Origin: Lampris incognitus
Taxonomy: Eukaryota > Chordata > Actinopteri > Lampriformes > Lampridae
Length of the DNA stretch: 64,000 nt
Direction: 5' to 3'
Assembly: GCF_029633865.1 (NCBI RefSeq)
Contig: NC_079222.1
Coordinates: 32,426,830 to 32,490,829 of the forward strand
This document shows, in pieces, positions 11,301-22,375 of the stretch. Each line of letters begins with the position of its first letter. Within the stretch, counting starts at the first letter, position 1. The notes under the pieces are model-generated. The model worked only from the letters and a program-made list of their open reading frames with translations, made no database searches and was not told the DNA's origin. A program made the position numbers and the translations under genes.

Positions 11301-11560
11301 ATCCCAACCTTGCAGAACTGGGAGTGAACTTCTTGTCCAGATGGTGCATTTCCCTCAATCTCGTAGTCCATGTTAGATGATAACTGGGAGCTCCTCAGGC
11401 TGTCTATGAGCATCTCCAACTTATCCGAGATAGGTGGGCCACTGCCTGACAACTCAGTATCAGAGTCATTGAAGAGTGGAAGGCTATAGCCTTGAGGTGG
11501 GCCACCAGTTATCCATTCTGAGCCAGTTGCTGCAACTGTAGGTACATTCATCAAGAACAT
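8303..11560 (-). CDS. ppp1r26: Protein phosphatase 1 regulatory subunit 26 (main coding exon)
   Basis: The uninterrupted 1085-codon frame starts MFLMN, as in the vertebrate PPP1R26 (KIAA0649) family, a nuclear/nucleolar PP1-binding protein of about 1200 residues in human. Six serine/aspartate modules, each followed by a short predicted helix, lie at residues about 120-140 (DSDDSVDRGIEEAI), 262-282 and 301-321 (SSSDDGIEEAI), 465-487 (SSVDSEDGIEQEI), 593-616 (SSSLDSDEDLDTAIKDLL) and 718-740 (SSVDSDDSIEQEI). Residues 418-431 (ELICAEAILDISKA) match another family block. Lysine-rich stretches at 352-366 and 612-622 suit nuclear import. The ATG is the first after an acceptor on the minus strand at 11626/11625, and no longer start exists. 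The last codons overlap a consensus donor (TTT|GTAAGT, 8307/8306), so the TAA at 8303 may not be the true stop and the C-terminus may lie in another exon. Function is inferred from the family. Confidence 0.93.
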   Translation of the reverse strand: MFLMNVPTVAATGSEWITGGPPQGYSLPLFNDSDTELSGSGPPISDKLEMLIDSLRSSQLSSNMDYEIEGNAPSGQEVHSQFCKVGMGPFVGPMSNTKGPTENQRVDISLPVNCESQGSDSDDSVDRGIEEAILEYLKEKNDHKRKAEPSTNVPLPSKIPRKNPLIPEISKQHSDTNKVLTASNHFLKNEVETPTAPILTMKKHIKKKTPFNENPVNKMNTNNGAMTNSISTREQMQYFPKTNCIKVNYPVTVEGQEDSPDSSSDDGIEEAIQRYQLEKKEKQNRSMEACEPQRFKEELESSSDDGIEEAIRCYQLEQQKGKSVFKPLFHKQKHISQSTLHPSESTSTDNFKKHKLRKKKKRTAKKVSVVLPPSSFSKPKSTLIGTAKCKGNGAPSSEVEPLREQHIPATPKVNTTTELICAEAILDISKAVMPAAFVTNVGLSDINPTQPLSHPSNFLDGGSDDSSVDSEDGIEQEIRKFLEQKAQMHKQPPNSAAITAEPDSMKEPENVKTKQDVLQKKAGRLSLTAKRKNKEEKCNISKEPVIDHKINENMVFKSLQEHIKGSSSLVYSERIETQPSAELEKMERSGDKSSSLDSDEDLDTAIKDLLKTKKKLTKRERDMKLETRFKNADLQLRKPLQAKTIKTSPISKHGGLKKLHKSRYGTRENSKLSKQSMLQFKKSNKKSEQIIQMADTDKQKGAEDRDFQMQHNNLEENSSVDSDDSIEQEIRKFLAEKAKTSTTAKTKEENLQSKGAVEACSPFPDTGIKLENQLAEIPRNFTPLSEPALPSPENKTSHDKEEFPTTQTALPKTSSSPATTSASSPFSALSDNPILFEPADGAGAARTEKRRFNIKSSTIQNLTPDMGRGQPHLSPNIAQSYFNAKWHHSLGPPTTETRGAYFGGTQFPFTSFRNSENESAALPCQRGDITTKPQTSVSIPGAVTWSSRSSPSFHSSSENLVSTMPAPTFFNPLSAVRLYQGTSFLKSIAPEGHRSSEPRSEQNEVTAYNSSEQGAFVKLASNRSTHIQVQSREMSKRGNLTSKEEEGESMRTDVQLGRAENVVDKKGSDSDERGNLETKKGFSTL

Positions 11561-11640
11561 TCTAGTGAGTTAGGTTCCGGACCATGGGAGCAGTGTTGCC
11601 TCCAGTCACAATCAAATTATTTGATCTGAGAAGACAAAAG
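11561..11640 (-). promoter_or_regulatory. ppp1r26: 5' UTR part of the ppp1r26 exon with splice acceptor
   Basis: On the minus strand TTTTGTCTTCTCAG ends at 11626, and 65 untranslated bases then precede the ATG at 11560. The gene therefore has at least one upstream non-coding exon. It was not located. The CpG island near 34 kb is a distant candidate for the promoter. Confidence 0.6.
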
Positions 11641-11734
11641 AAAATGTTTCAGAATTACTTTAATTACCTATGGCTAGTCAAACATTGCAGTACATACAGT
11701 TACTGGTAATACATAAACATCCATGGATACAATT

Positions 11735-11735
11735 A

Positions 11736-11787
<52 letters not shown>

Positions 11788-12008
11788 CAGGAACAATTTA
11801 GTACAGCTGATTAACCTGACTTAGATGTCTTTGGACTGTGGGAGGAAACCGGAGCACCCAGAGGAAACCCACACAGACACAGGGTGAACATGCAAACTCC
11901 AAACAGAGGACGACCCGGGAGGCTCCCAAGGTTGGACTACCCTAGGGCTCGAACCCAGGACCTTCATGCTGTGAGGCGACTGCGCTAACCATTGTGACAT
12001 CGTGCCGC
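11735..12008 (-). mobile_element. tRNA-derived SINE with (CA)n
   Basis: The minus-strand head at about 12008 carries a box-A-like region and a box-B-like GGTTCGAGCCC. The fish SINE body follows (GAGTTTGCATGTTCACCC, GGGTTTCCTCTGGGTGCTCC) and then a (GT)n tract, seen as (CA)n at 11738-11784. The 3' part after the microsatellite is missing. It belongs to the same family as the copy at 2762-3185. Confidence 0.7.
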
Positions 12009-12289
12009 AAAAATTCAATGCATTGTATAAACACAATGCATTGAAAATAAAACATGTACCATACCCATGTCAGACCACAGAGCCCTGCTAATTTCGTCCA
12101 TAAACAATCACGTCCTAAGTAAGTTGTAAAAGGACTCCACACTTTATAAAAAGGAAAAGGTTCTTCACTTAAATAAAAGCTGAAAGCTTCAAGAGGCATG
12201 AACTCTAGCACAGTACTTATCCACAGTGTGATGTTAGGGGGTTTGTCTGACACCTACCTTAATAAAATGCATCTCTTAGCATAGAATAG
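12009..12289. other. Unassigned intron-like sequence
   Basis: No gene or recognisable repeat is seen between the SINE and the L1-like element. Confidence 0.3.
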
Positions 12290-13930
12290 GAGGATTTTCA
12301 GGAGTTTTAATGAATTTGGAGGAATATTTGGGGAATTATCTATACCAAGAATACATGATGGAGAAATGTTCACCATTTGACCAATTATGTCACTGATTTC
12401 TTTAAGAACATCTTTTCAGAATTTGTAAATATATACACATTCTAGTAAACAGTGAATGTATATGCCTTCTTTAATCTTGCACTTATAATAGAGTTGGGAT
12501 CATTTTACTGTATTTCACTGGGGTAATATGTAGTCCATGATTTTCTTAAATTGTAGTTCTTTTGCTCTATTAGCGGTACAATAGACAAAGATTGAGCCAC
12601 ACATCATCCCACTCTTTATCTGCAAATGCAACACCAAATTCATTCTCTCATTCTGTTTAGAATCGTGTCACTAATTTGGTTTAGTCCCCGCTATTAATGG
12701 ATATTTGCTCTAAAGTAAAGATTGCACCACAGTATTGAGACTGTTTGAGAGTGGATACCACATAATTGCATAACCAAGTACCTAAAATTTTTTTTTAACA
12801 AAATCGGTGGCTGGGATTTTGTGCTTATATTTTAACTGATCAAGTCATGATTGAACCATTTTCTACAATGTCTCCCAGTGTCTTAATGCCTTTATCAGAC
12901 CACACATAGAAAGTTCTGCTCTAGATCAGGGGTTAAATCTGGGTTAGAGTATAGGGGCATCAGGTGGGATGTAGTTTTGTCCAAGCCCTCTATTTTCCTA
13001 GTTAGCCCCCAAACTTTGAGTATTTTGTAACAGAAAGTCACTCTTAACAGCTAAACTGACCCACTTCCTGGAAGTGTACAATACATTTTTCAGAGGTATA
13101 GGGGATACTGGGTCTGATTCAATATTAAGCCATGCGCACTTTGGGTCTTCTTGAAACCAGTCTCAAATATATCTGCAGAGACATGAGAGTTGGTAGAATT
13201 TAATGTTAGGAACAGTTAAATCACAAACCACCCTTCTCCAGCAGAAGCTGTAGGCAGGCCAGTTTTAGTCTCAACCCTTTGTTTCCCCATAGAAAGGCTA
13301 TTACAGCACTATTCAACTCTGATAGTGATTTACGCGATAATAATATAGGGACAATTTGATGTAGACACAGTAAGCATGATAGAACATTTATTTTAAATAG
13401 GTGTACCCTCCCCAGCAATGACATAGGGAGACGGGACCAATGGGTGAGAGCCTACTTAATATGGCGGAATAGAGGAGTAAAATTGGCCTGATACAAATCA
13501 GGTAGAGACGGGGTAATACAGATGCCTAAATAAGTAAACCCTGATGAACACCAGCATAGAGGAGACACATCAGTGGGTACACAAGGATCCTGCTTGGAGA
13601 GAGACATGCCTCAAACTTTGAGTTGTTAATTTTTTAATCAAGAGAATGTAGAGAACATATAAGTTAAATAAATCAGTTAGGTCTGGCAGGATTACATAGG
13701 TAGAGTAATTGCTCATCAGCATACAATGATATTTTGTGCTGCTTCGCCCCTGTTTGAATGCCCCTAATGTTAGGATCTATACGGATGGCCTCTGCAAGTG
13801 GCTGTATTGCTAATGCAGAGTAAAGGTGATAGTGGGCAGCCCTGTGCAGTGCCTCATTCAAGTGGAAAGATGGGAGATTTTTTTGCCATTTGTAATTAGA
13901 GGCTTTTGGGGCAGCATAGAGCACCTTTAT
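12290..13930 (-). mobile_element. L1-like (Tx1/L1 clade) LINE, 5'-truncated, broken
   Basis: The minus-strand frame at 13673-13924 shows L1-clade RT blocks: LYSALAIQPLAEAIR, then IRGIQTGAKQHKISLYADEQ. The catalytic YADD reads YADE here. 13221-13424 carries the downstream block MSLLGRVHLFKINVL...FLWGNKG, typical of L1 C-terminal regions. The remainder to about 12290 is a decayed C-terminus and 3' UTR. Endonuclease and ORF1 are absent, consistent with 5' truncation at about 13930. Confidence 0.7.
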
Positions 13931-13944
13931 CCATTTAAGGAAGC

Positions 13945-14095
13945 AGTATTGTCACAATACAAAAATGTTGACTTTGATACCAATACCTATTCCTGTATCA
14001 CGATACTCAATACGGAAACGAAAGAAATAAACTATTCTAGTACCACAATACTCAATACCGAAACGATAATTTAAACTGAAACAATACTGCTTCGA
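13945..14095. repeat. Short terminally inverted repeat element
   Basis: The stretch begins AAGCAGTATTGTCACAATAC and ends AAACAATACTGCTTCGAT, so its ends are inverted copies (AAGCAGTATTGT / ACAATACTGCTT). Internally it repeats the motif CACAATACTCAATACCG with variations. It looks like a small MITE or a decayed satellite-like unit. Confidence 0.45.
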
Positions 14096-15034
14096 TATTA
14101 GATCCCAAATAGTTCAGAAACAGCAAGTCCAAAGGGGTTGATCACATTTTCGAATTCATAGTTTATTAACAACCTTGTAACATTGAGATTGCTGGAGAAG
14201 TCTCAAACAAACTTGTTTTTTGCTGGATCTACAAGTCAGAAAAATGTCGATTTAGTGTCAAATGGTCAAAACAACTTCAACTTGTAAGGGAAGGTCCGAT
14301 ATTTACCTCACTTTCTATGGTAAAGAAAATAATAGCCACATAAAACCTCCAACTCTCTCATTGGAGTGAATGGAGCCTGTGCTTGCTCTAGTCTCCTAAG
14401 GCGGGGGAAAGAGCACCCACCAATGCCGTGCCTTGTGTAGCTTACATGACAAATTACAGGAAGTGACAAGGACCTGGTTAGCCTCCTTTTGAAATGTCTC
14501 TAGTGTTAGAACAACACAATATTAAACTGGAAAAAAATATATGAATATGAGTATTTCCAAAATGAAAAACCTTTATTCTACCGACAGGCCATTTCCACTT
14601 AAACGTTACTCAAGCAATCCAATCATTTTTTTTTATTATTATTATTTTTTAGCCAGGGGCATTATTTTCACTATGGACAATGTTATGTCCACTAAATTTA
14701 CAGTGAGAGTCTGCCTTTTATACTGACCATTCTGTCTGACACTATAGCGCCATAGTAGTTTAGAGGTGTCATGTAGGTAGTAGCCCTATGCTATTTAGTG
14801 ATTTAACCATTTTAAAAGCACCAAAATGAGACTCCCAAATAACTGTAGATTAATACATTTATCTTTTTGGAGCTCACATTTTCTAATATGCTTGTCATGT
14901 TATTTACAATACAGGGTAGGCATGACATTGGTATACTAACGCTACCTATTGCATAATTTAGCAGCTCATTGCCATCCTATCAGCTGGCTAGCCAGCAAGC
15001 TTATTTGCTAACCTGTCAGTCATGTTTTGTATTC
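14096..15034. other. No gene seen
   Basis: This is anonymous AT-rich sequence. No protein blocks, RNA genes or familiar repeats were recognised. Confidence 0.3.
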
Positions 15035-15284
15035 CTTGAAGAGGTCTTGGTGCCTGCCACTGAGGTGCTTGATGGGGTTTGAAGTGTTTCCTCCCTTGAA
15101 TGACACTGTTTTATGGTACCTTTTGCACACAAGCTTCATTATGCCAGTGGGTTCGCCATTAGCATCAGCTCTGTAGACAAAGTTGTCCCTCAGTAGACTT
15201 CAGCAGTCTGTTTTGTTAACCAGTATAAGGCGTGGAGGTATTATTTCTAAAGATGACACACTGTTGTTGTCAGTAGTAGACATG
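15035..15284 (-). pseudogene. BED-type zinc-finger fragment (ZBED / hAT transposase N-terminus)
   Basis: On the minus strand from an ATG at about 15284 the sequence reads MSTTDNNSVSSLEIIPPRL and so on. A TGA follows near 15200, then FVYRADANGEPTGIMKLVC, and then the second half of a BED finger (NTSNPIKHLSGRHQDLFKEY). The paired histidines (HLSGRH) are intact. The second cysteine of the expected C-x2-C is a tyrosine (CKRY). BED fingers of this type occur in hAT transposases and in ZBED genes derived from them. No transposase body follows, so this is an isolated, decayed N-terminal piece. Confidence 0.55.
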
Positions 15285-15387
15285 TTGAGGCAGAGGCATT
15301 CTTTCTCTCTCTCTTGAAGCTGAGGCTCATGCTGTATCAACAGGGATGAATGCACAGGCGCATGTCCCCTGACCATAGGAATGTAAT

Positions 15388-18363
15388 AAAATCAAATCAA
15401 ATATGTAGATCATAAATCAAATTTCCATACCGGATCAGTCGAGGCCCAATGACTGCCTCCGGTACTGTTGGCCAGCAGGGTGCTAGTGGAAACTATGCTA
15501 CTTTTAAGTGAAGGAGAAGGACAGGGAGAAGGCATGTCCTGAGGCAGTGGGAGAAGAGGAAGGGTAGGAGAGTGGAGATGAGTCAGAACTTTGAATATTG
15601 GCACTATTACTGGTAAAAGGAAAGAAATGGCTGATATGATGGAGAGAAGGAAGGTAGATATATTGTGTGTGTGCAATAGACCAGGTGGAAGGAGATTAAG
15701 ACCAGGAGCATCAGAGGTGGGTTCAAACTCATCTATCATGGTGTGGATGGGAGGAGAAATGGGGTAGGGGTAATTCTGAAAGAACAGTCTGTCAAGAGTG
15801 AGTTGAAGGTGAAGAGAGTGTCGGACAGAGTTACAAGTACGAAAGAGGAAATCGAAGGTGTGATGATGAATGTTATTAGTGCATAAGCCCGACAAGTTGG
15901 GTGTGAGATGGAAGAAAAGAATAATCTTGGACTGAGTTGGATGAAGTTTTGAAGAGTGTACCCAAGGAGGAGTGAGTGGTGATTGGCGCAAACTTCAGTG
16001 GGAATGTTGGTGAAGGGAATGGAGGTGATGGGTAGGTATGGGGTCAAAGAGAGGAACGTGGAAGGACAGCTGGTGGTGGATTTTGCGAAAAGTATGGAAA
16101 TAGCTGTGGTGAAAACACATTTCAAGAAGAGGGAGGAACACAGGGTGATGAGTGGAGGATGGTGCACACAGGTGGACTATATCTTATGCAGGAGGTGCAA
16201 CCTTTAAGAGATTGGAGACTGCAAGATGCAGACAGGGAAAAACATAGCTGGGTGGTCTGTAAAATGACTTTGGATATCAAGAAGAGGAAGAGAGTGAAGA
16301 TAGGGCCAAGAATCAAATGGTGGACGTTAAAGAAGGAAGACTGTTGTGTGCAGCTCACGCTGGAATTAAGACAGGCACTGGGTGGTAGTGAAGAGTTGCC
16401 AGATGGCTGGGCCACTACTGCAGAAATAGTGAGGGAGAAAGCTAGGAAGGTGCTTGGTGTGTCATGTGGACAGAGGAAGGAAGACAAGGAGACTTGGTGG
16501 AGGAATGGGGAAGTACAAGAAAGTATACAGTGGAAGAGGTTGGCGAAGAAGGAGTGGGATAGTTGGAGAGATGAAAAAGTAGACAGGAGTACAATATGTG
16601 GCGTAAGGTGTGAGAGAGGTGGCAAAGGCAAAGGAAAAGGTGTGTTGTAAGAGAGGTTGGACACTAAGGAAGGAGAAAAGGACTTATACCGACTGGCTAG
16701 ACAGAGGGAGCATGCTGGGAAGGATGTGCAGCAGGTTAAGGTGATGAAGGATAGAGATGGAAATGTGCTGACAAGCGAGGGGAGTGTGTTGAGAAGGTGG
16801 AAGGAGTAACTTTGACGGGCTGATGAATGAAGAAAATGACAAGAGAGAGAAGGTGGGATTATGTGGGGATAGTGAATCAGGAAGTGCAGTGGATTAGCAA
16901 GGAGGAAGTGAGGGCAGCTGTGAAGAGGATGAAGAGTAGAAAGCAGTTGGGTCCAGAGGACATACCTGTGGAGGCATGGAGATGTTTAGGAGAGATGGCA
17001 GTAGAGTTTTTCACTAGATTGTTTAACACAATCTTGGAAAGTGAAAGGATGCCTGAGGAGTGGAGAAGACGCATACTGGTACTGATTTTCAAGAATAAGC
17101 ATGATGTGCAGAGCTGTAGTAACTACAGAGGTATAAAGTTGATCAGCCAAAGCATGAAGATATGGGACAGAGTAGTGGAAAATATGTTAAGAGGAGAGGT
17201 GATGATTAGCGAGGAGCAATATGGGTCCATGCTGGGAAATAGCACTAGAGATGTGTTTGCTTTGAGAATGTTGATGGGGAAGTACAGAGAAGGTCAGAAG
17301 GCGTTACATTGTGTCTTTGTGGATTTAGAGAAAGCACATGACAGGGTGCCGCAAGAAGAGGTGTGGTATTATATGAAGAAGTCGAGAGTGGCAGAGAAGC
17401 ATGTAAGTGTGGTGTAGGATATGTATGAGGGCAGTATGACAGTGGTGAGATGTGCGGTAGGCTTGATGGATGGGTTCAAAGTGGAGGTCGGATTACATCA
17501 AGGATTGGCTCTGAGCCCTTTTCTTGTTTGGAATGGTGGAGGACAGGTTGATGGACGAAATCAGGCAGGAGTCTCCGTGGACTATGATGTTTGCAGATGA
17601 CACCGTGATCTATAGCGAGAGTAGGGAGCAGGTTGAGGAGAGCCTGGAGAGGTGGAGGTATGCACTGGAGAGAAGAGGGATGAAAGTCAACAGGAGCAAG
17701 ATGGAATACATATGCATGCATGAATGACATGGAGAACAGCGGAATGGTGAGGATGCAAGGAGTAGAGGTGGTGAAGGTGGATGAGTTTAAATACTTAGGG
17801 TCAACAGTTCAAAGTAACAGGGAGTGCAGATGAGAGGTGAGGAAGAGAGTGCAGGCAGAGTGGAGAATAGTGTCAGGAGTGTTTTGTTTTCACAGAAGGG
17901 TACCAGTGAGAGTGAAAGGGAAAGTTTACAAAATGGTAGTGAGACCAGCTATGTTGTATGGTTTGGAGACAGTGACACTGGCGAAAAGACAGGAGGCGGA
18001 GTTGGAGGTGGCAGAGTTGAAGATGTTAAGATTTTCGTTGGGGATGACAAAGACGGACAGGATTAGGAATGAATATAGTTGAGGGACAGCTCAAGTTGGA
18101 CAGTTTGGAGACAAAGCAAGAGGTGAGATTGAGATGGTTTGGACATGTGCGGCGGAGAGATGCAGAGTATATTGGGAGAAGGACGCTGTAGATGGAGCTG
18201 CCAGGCACGAGGAAAAGAGGAAGGCCAAAGAGGAGGTTTATAGATGTGGTGAGGGAGGACATGCAGGTGGGCATGACAGAGGAAGATGCAGAGGATAGCA
18301 AGAGTCGGAAACAGATGATCCGCTGTGGCGACCCCCAACTGGTGCAACCAAAACAAGAAGAAG
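15388..18363 (+). mobile_element. RTE-clade LINE, nearly full length, broken
   Basis: The 5' UTR begins near 15388 and the apurinic-like endonuclease near 15590 (VRTLNIGTITGKRKEMADMM in frame pieces). Endonuclease residues continue through about 16200 (HRVMSGGWCTQVDYILCRRC), followed by a linker at 16250-16650. The reverse transcriptase starts at 16880: GPEDIPVEAWRCLGEMAVEF, then motif A at about 17320 (HCVFVDLEKAHDRVP), and catalytic motif C MMFADDTVIYS at about 17590. The thumb/C-terminal region is VVRPAMLYGLETVTLAKRQ and GRPKRRFIDVVREDMQ. The 3' end is the short GTGGCGACCCC...AGAAGAAG tail at 18330-18363. Many frameshifts make it inactive. Related fragments lie at 27.5, 32.9, 41.1, 47.4, 55.9 and 58.3 kb. 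The match is to the Rex3/Expander-like RTE group of fish. Confidence 0.85.
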
Positions 18364-20624
18364 TAGAGTGTTGGGAAACATTATTTTTAAAATGTAATTT
18401 GTTACATTACTAAGTTACTGCCATTAAAAGCAGCTTGTTACATTACAGCATTACCTATTGAGCAAAGTCATGCATTAGAGTATTTAAGCGTTACCAAAGA
18501 TAAAAACCCATTTGAGATTCCTTGCACATGTTGGTTATATTGTCCAGAGGGTGTGTAGCCTACTGTACACCTACCTTTGAATGTATTGACTCTACTGTCA
18601 TTGCATAGGCTAGTCTATGGCCCATAATCTAACTCCACAGGCTAATAACAGGAATGACAGACACAACATCCCCCTCACAGCTCTTTATTAATGATTATGT
18701 TTAGTAAACACAAACTGAGGATACACACATTAGTTTCCAAGCAACAATGTTTTGGGCAGCACTGACTGAGGAGCTGCCTAATAATTGTTGCCGCAATCAC
18801 AAAAGAACATCTTTAGTTACCAGGAAACAAACAATTCATTGATTCAAACTGCAAAACAGGACACACACTGCTTTTAAACACGTAAATCTACAAAAAGCAG
18901 CATGCATTATAGCCACAGGACTGGTGCATGCACTTTTGCCACTCGGTGAAAAATAATTATTTCGCCTGTCTCTTTGCAAAGTACCATACCAGCAACAACA
19001 CATAAAGGCCAATATGCCGTACACATAAAGCAAAAACCAACAACACACCAACGCCAGTATACCATACACATAACACAAATAGTGAAGTGCAACACTAGTG
19101 AGCGCAAAGTGTCAACCATATTAATGTATGCATGATGCAATGTGCGGGCATTTTGCTGATCCATATACAAATAATGCACCAAACAGATTGGCATAATAAC
19201 TCCAGCTGATAACCTGGTTCCAAGTTTTTGACAGCAGGGTCATGACAGCGCACAAACACACACACACACAAAATATGCCACTTTTGCTGTTATTTCACTC
19301 AGACTGTCAACAGATAATTTTCCTTGCAGCGAACTAGTTAAAACAAGTTTATCCACCTGAAATGTGATGACGATGTAGAGATTCTGTCGGTCAATCAATC
19401 ATTGTTACAGTTGAAATGATTTCCAACATACTTGAATGTTGGAGCCAGAGAGAAATAGACCCGTTGACACTGCTTTTCTCAGGCTACAAACAAGCTGTAG
19501 CAGCCATTGTGGCTCATGTGCCCTCAGTTCACCAGTAAAAAGTCTGCAGCCTTGTCAACATACCATCCTTCGACAGAAGCTAATGAAGGCAGTCTAAAAT
19601 TCATTAAACAACGTCACCACATTGTTCTACAGTTGTATTGATGGTTTGTCTGAGAGAAACATTGTGCTACATCGACATCACATTTCAATCTTTTTTCCTG
19701 CTGGAGTTGTTTCGAGCTCATATGCGTTTGCCGCTGCATGAGCGGGCGCAACTCGACCAAAAAAATTCCAATGAAGTTGCCAGTTAGTGCTATGTAACCT
19801 AACTCCAGATGGATAAAATAACAATTTATTAAGGGAGAAATGTTATGGACACCAGCTTTAGTTGACTAAATAAGAAACTTGATAGTTTCAGTGAAGCAAT
19901 TGGACTGGTCAACAATTTATTCCACTTGTGTTATGTTTTAGAATTCAGAGCCACATTTGCAATTCATCAGAGATATTTAACAATACTTCCTGCATTCTCC
20001 TGATTTTTAGCTTTGTGACGTATAACGTCATACATTTGACTAATGCATGGATTTGAGGTATTGACTAACTATATAGTCTCTTTCCAGTCTTTGTACTTGG
20101 CTGATTACGGATACTTCTCTTATGATGATAGCACCATGCCTGTTTCATACCATGCGGCATTACAGTCATAGGTGTCATCAGGGGCAGACATTCAGGGTTT
20201 AAGCCTGACTGTTTTGGGAACAGCCCTGAATGATTTTGTCCAGCCCAGATTTATTAAAACAATGTGCTTTCCTTCCCCATTGCTCTCACTTTGAAAATCC
20301 CATTACGTCACCGCTGCTGCCCAGTTTGTGCTGGGCACAGACCACAGAAAAAAAACCATGTTCTACTGTTAGACCTCCTAACTAACATATCTAACATGAC
20401 TATTAGACATGTTAGTGTCTAACAGTCAGCTCGCTGCAGGAGATGCACCTGAGTTGGCGTCAGAGTGCTGCTCTAGCAGCAGAGACTCTGCCTATTTCAG
20501 GTTAGTGAAGGGCAAGGCAGGGGAAAGCAAGGACTGTTAATACAACGTGGAACATAAATGTTGACAAAATTGTGGTGAATAGAAGTTAAGCAGTTAAGTT
20601 AGGTGAAGTTGAGCAATTAGGTAA
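18364..20624. other. No gene seen
   Basis: These 2.2 kb hold no supported exon, RNA gene or familiar repeat. Short open frames lack domains. A (CA)6-type run occurs near 19255-19270. Confidence 0.35.
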
Positions 20625-20638
20625 GATAAGTTTATGAC

Positions 20639-21094
20639 GGGGCATCTGGGTGGCGTGGTGGTCTATTCCGTTGCCTACCAACACGGGGATCGGCGGTTTG
20701 AATCCCCTTGTTACCCCTGGCTTGGTCAGGCATCCCTACAGATACAATTGGCCATGTCTGCGGGTGGGAAGTCAGATGTGGGTATGTGTCCTGCTCGCTG
20801 CACTAGCGCCTCCTCTGGTCGGTCAGGGCGCCTGTTCAGGGGGGAGAGGAAACTGGGGGGAATAGTGTGATCCTCCCACACGCTACGTCCCCCCTGGGGA
20901 AACTCTTCACTATCAGGTGAAAAGAAGCAGCTGGCGACTCCACATGTATGGGAGGAGGCATGTGGTAGTCTGCAGCCCTCCCTGGATCGGCAGAGGGGGT
21001 GGAGCAGCGACCAGGATGGCTTAGAAGAGTGGGGTAATTGGCCAAGTACAATTGGGGAGAAAAGGGGGGGGGGATTTAAAAAAAAAAAGAAGAA
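20639..21094 (+). mobile_element. tRNA-derived SINE, full length with target-site duplication
   Basis: The head has pol III-like boxes (GGCGTGGTGGTCTATTCC, then GTTTGAATCCCC as box B). The long body shared by all copies includes TCTGCGGGTGGGAAG, CTCCACATGTATGGGAGG and AATTGGGGAGAAAAGGGG. GATAAGTTTATGAC at 20625-20638 and GATGAGTTTATGAC at 21095-21108 are a 14-bp duplication with one mismatch, fixing the ends. Same-family copies lie at 21.96, 23.8, 25.19, 25.83, 30.14, 52.45, 55.1 and 56.7 kb. Confidence 0.85.
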
Positions 21095-21194
21095 GATGAG
21101 TTTATGACATCCCTCGTTGTTGCCCCTTACGCTGGTTCTCCAACCTTAGCAACGTTAGCTCGTTACTGCTGCACATAGCTAACATTCAGTCTAT

Positions 21195-21398
21195 GGCAGC
21201 GGTGGCAATCTTATCCACAAAGGGACAGTGTTGGTGAAGGTTTTTGTCCCAGCCAAGGAGTTACACACCTGATCCCACAAATCAACCAGTACAGTCTTTG
21301 CTGAGGGACTTGATTAGGTGACACATGTGTGTAATTGCTTGGTTAGAACAAAAACCTTCACCCCCACTGGCCCTTTGTGGATAAGGTTGCCCTCAATG
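21195..21398. mobile_element. Palindromic MITE
   Basis: The ends are long inverted copies. GGCAATCTTATCCACAAAGG at 21204 is matched by the complement of CCTTTGTGGATAAGGTTGCC at the right end. The similarity continues inward through a GGTGAAGGTTTTTGT block on each arm. There is no coding sequence. The arms are diverged and no clean target duplication is visible. Confidence 0.6.
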
Positions 21399-21959
21399 GC
21401 AAAAAAAACCCAGAGTTATTCATTGTAGTCCGCTTGCATCTTATTAAACACTAAATGTGTAGTAAACTGGATGATGATGATGAGGATATATGTGTGTGTC
21501 CACAGGGAGGAGTTATTTGATTTGGATAAATTATGTTTACTATTGAAATCTTTTACTACCAGGATGGGACCATAGAGAGGAGGACAGGAGAGGACAAACC
21601 GCTTACAAAGACGGGAAAGAGAAAGGAGAGCGGAGATTGGGGAATAATAGACAGCCAACACAGATGTATCAGGGAAGATGGGAGCGGGAGGGAGACAGCA
21701 AAGTGAGCGCACATTTCAACGAACAATCGCTGCTTCACTTGTTTGCACGGAGTCGCTTAAAGATAGGGATTAAATACATGGAGTTTGTGCACGTGTCAAA
21801 TAACAAAGGTACAAATTAACAGTAACACTGCTGGCACTGACCGAGGACCAGTAGCCAACTAGCCTAGCTAATGTGTCCAGTTACTTGTCCACTAATTAGC
21901 TATGATGACAAATTGCAACACTTGTTGACACATCTTACTTTCAGCAACAATATTTCTTT

Positions 21960-22375
21960 TTAAATTTTTTTTGATTCCCCCCCCCTTTCTCCCCAATTGC
22001 CAATTACCCCACTTCTCCAAGTCGCCATCCCGTCTGCCGATGCGGGGAGGGCTGTAGACTACCACATGCCTCCTCCGATACATGTGGAGTCGCCGGCCGC
22101 TGCTTTTCATCTGACAGTGAGGAGTTTCACGTGCGTGGGAGGATCACGCTATTCCCCCCAGTCCACCCCCTTCCCCCCGAAGGGCACTCTGACTGACCAG
22201 AGGAGGCGCTAGTGCAGCGACCAGGACACATACCCACATCCGGCTTCCCATCCGCAGACAGAGCCAATTGTGTCTTTAGGGACGCCCGACCAAGCTGGAG
22301 GTAACACGGGGATTCGAACCGGTGATCCCCATGTTGGCAGGCAATGGAATAGACCACCACGCTACCCGGACTAAC
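21960..22375 (-). mobile_element. tRNA-derived SINE
   Basis: Minus-strand copy of the family at 20639. The head lies at 22375-22300 (TAGCGTGGTGGTCTATTCC, GGTTCGAATCCCC). The body is complete, and the A/G-rich tail reads as TTTTTTTTGATTCCCCCCCC at 21960-21985. Confidence 0.8.

Noticed and set aside
15410-16664. Long minus-strand serine/leucine-rich frames (193, 143, 180 codons)
   Set aside because: They are antisense shadows of the RTE endonuclease and linker on the plus strand.
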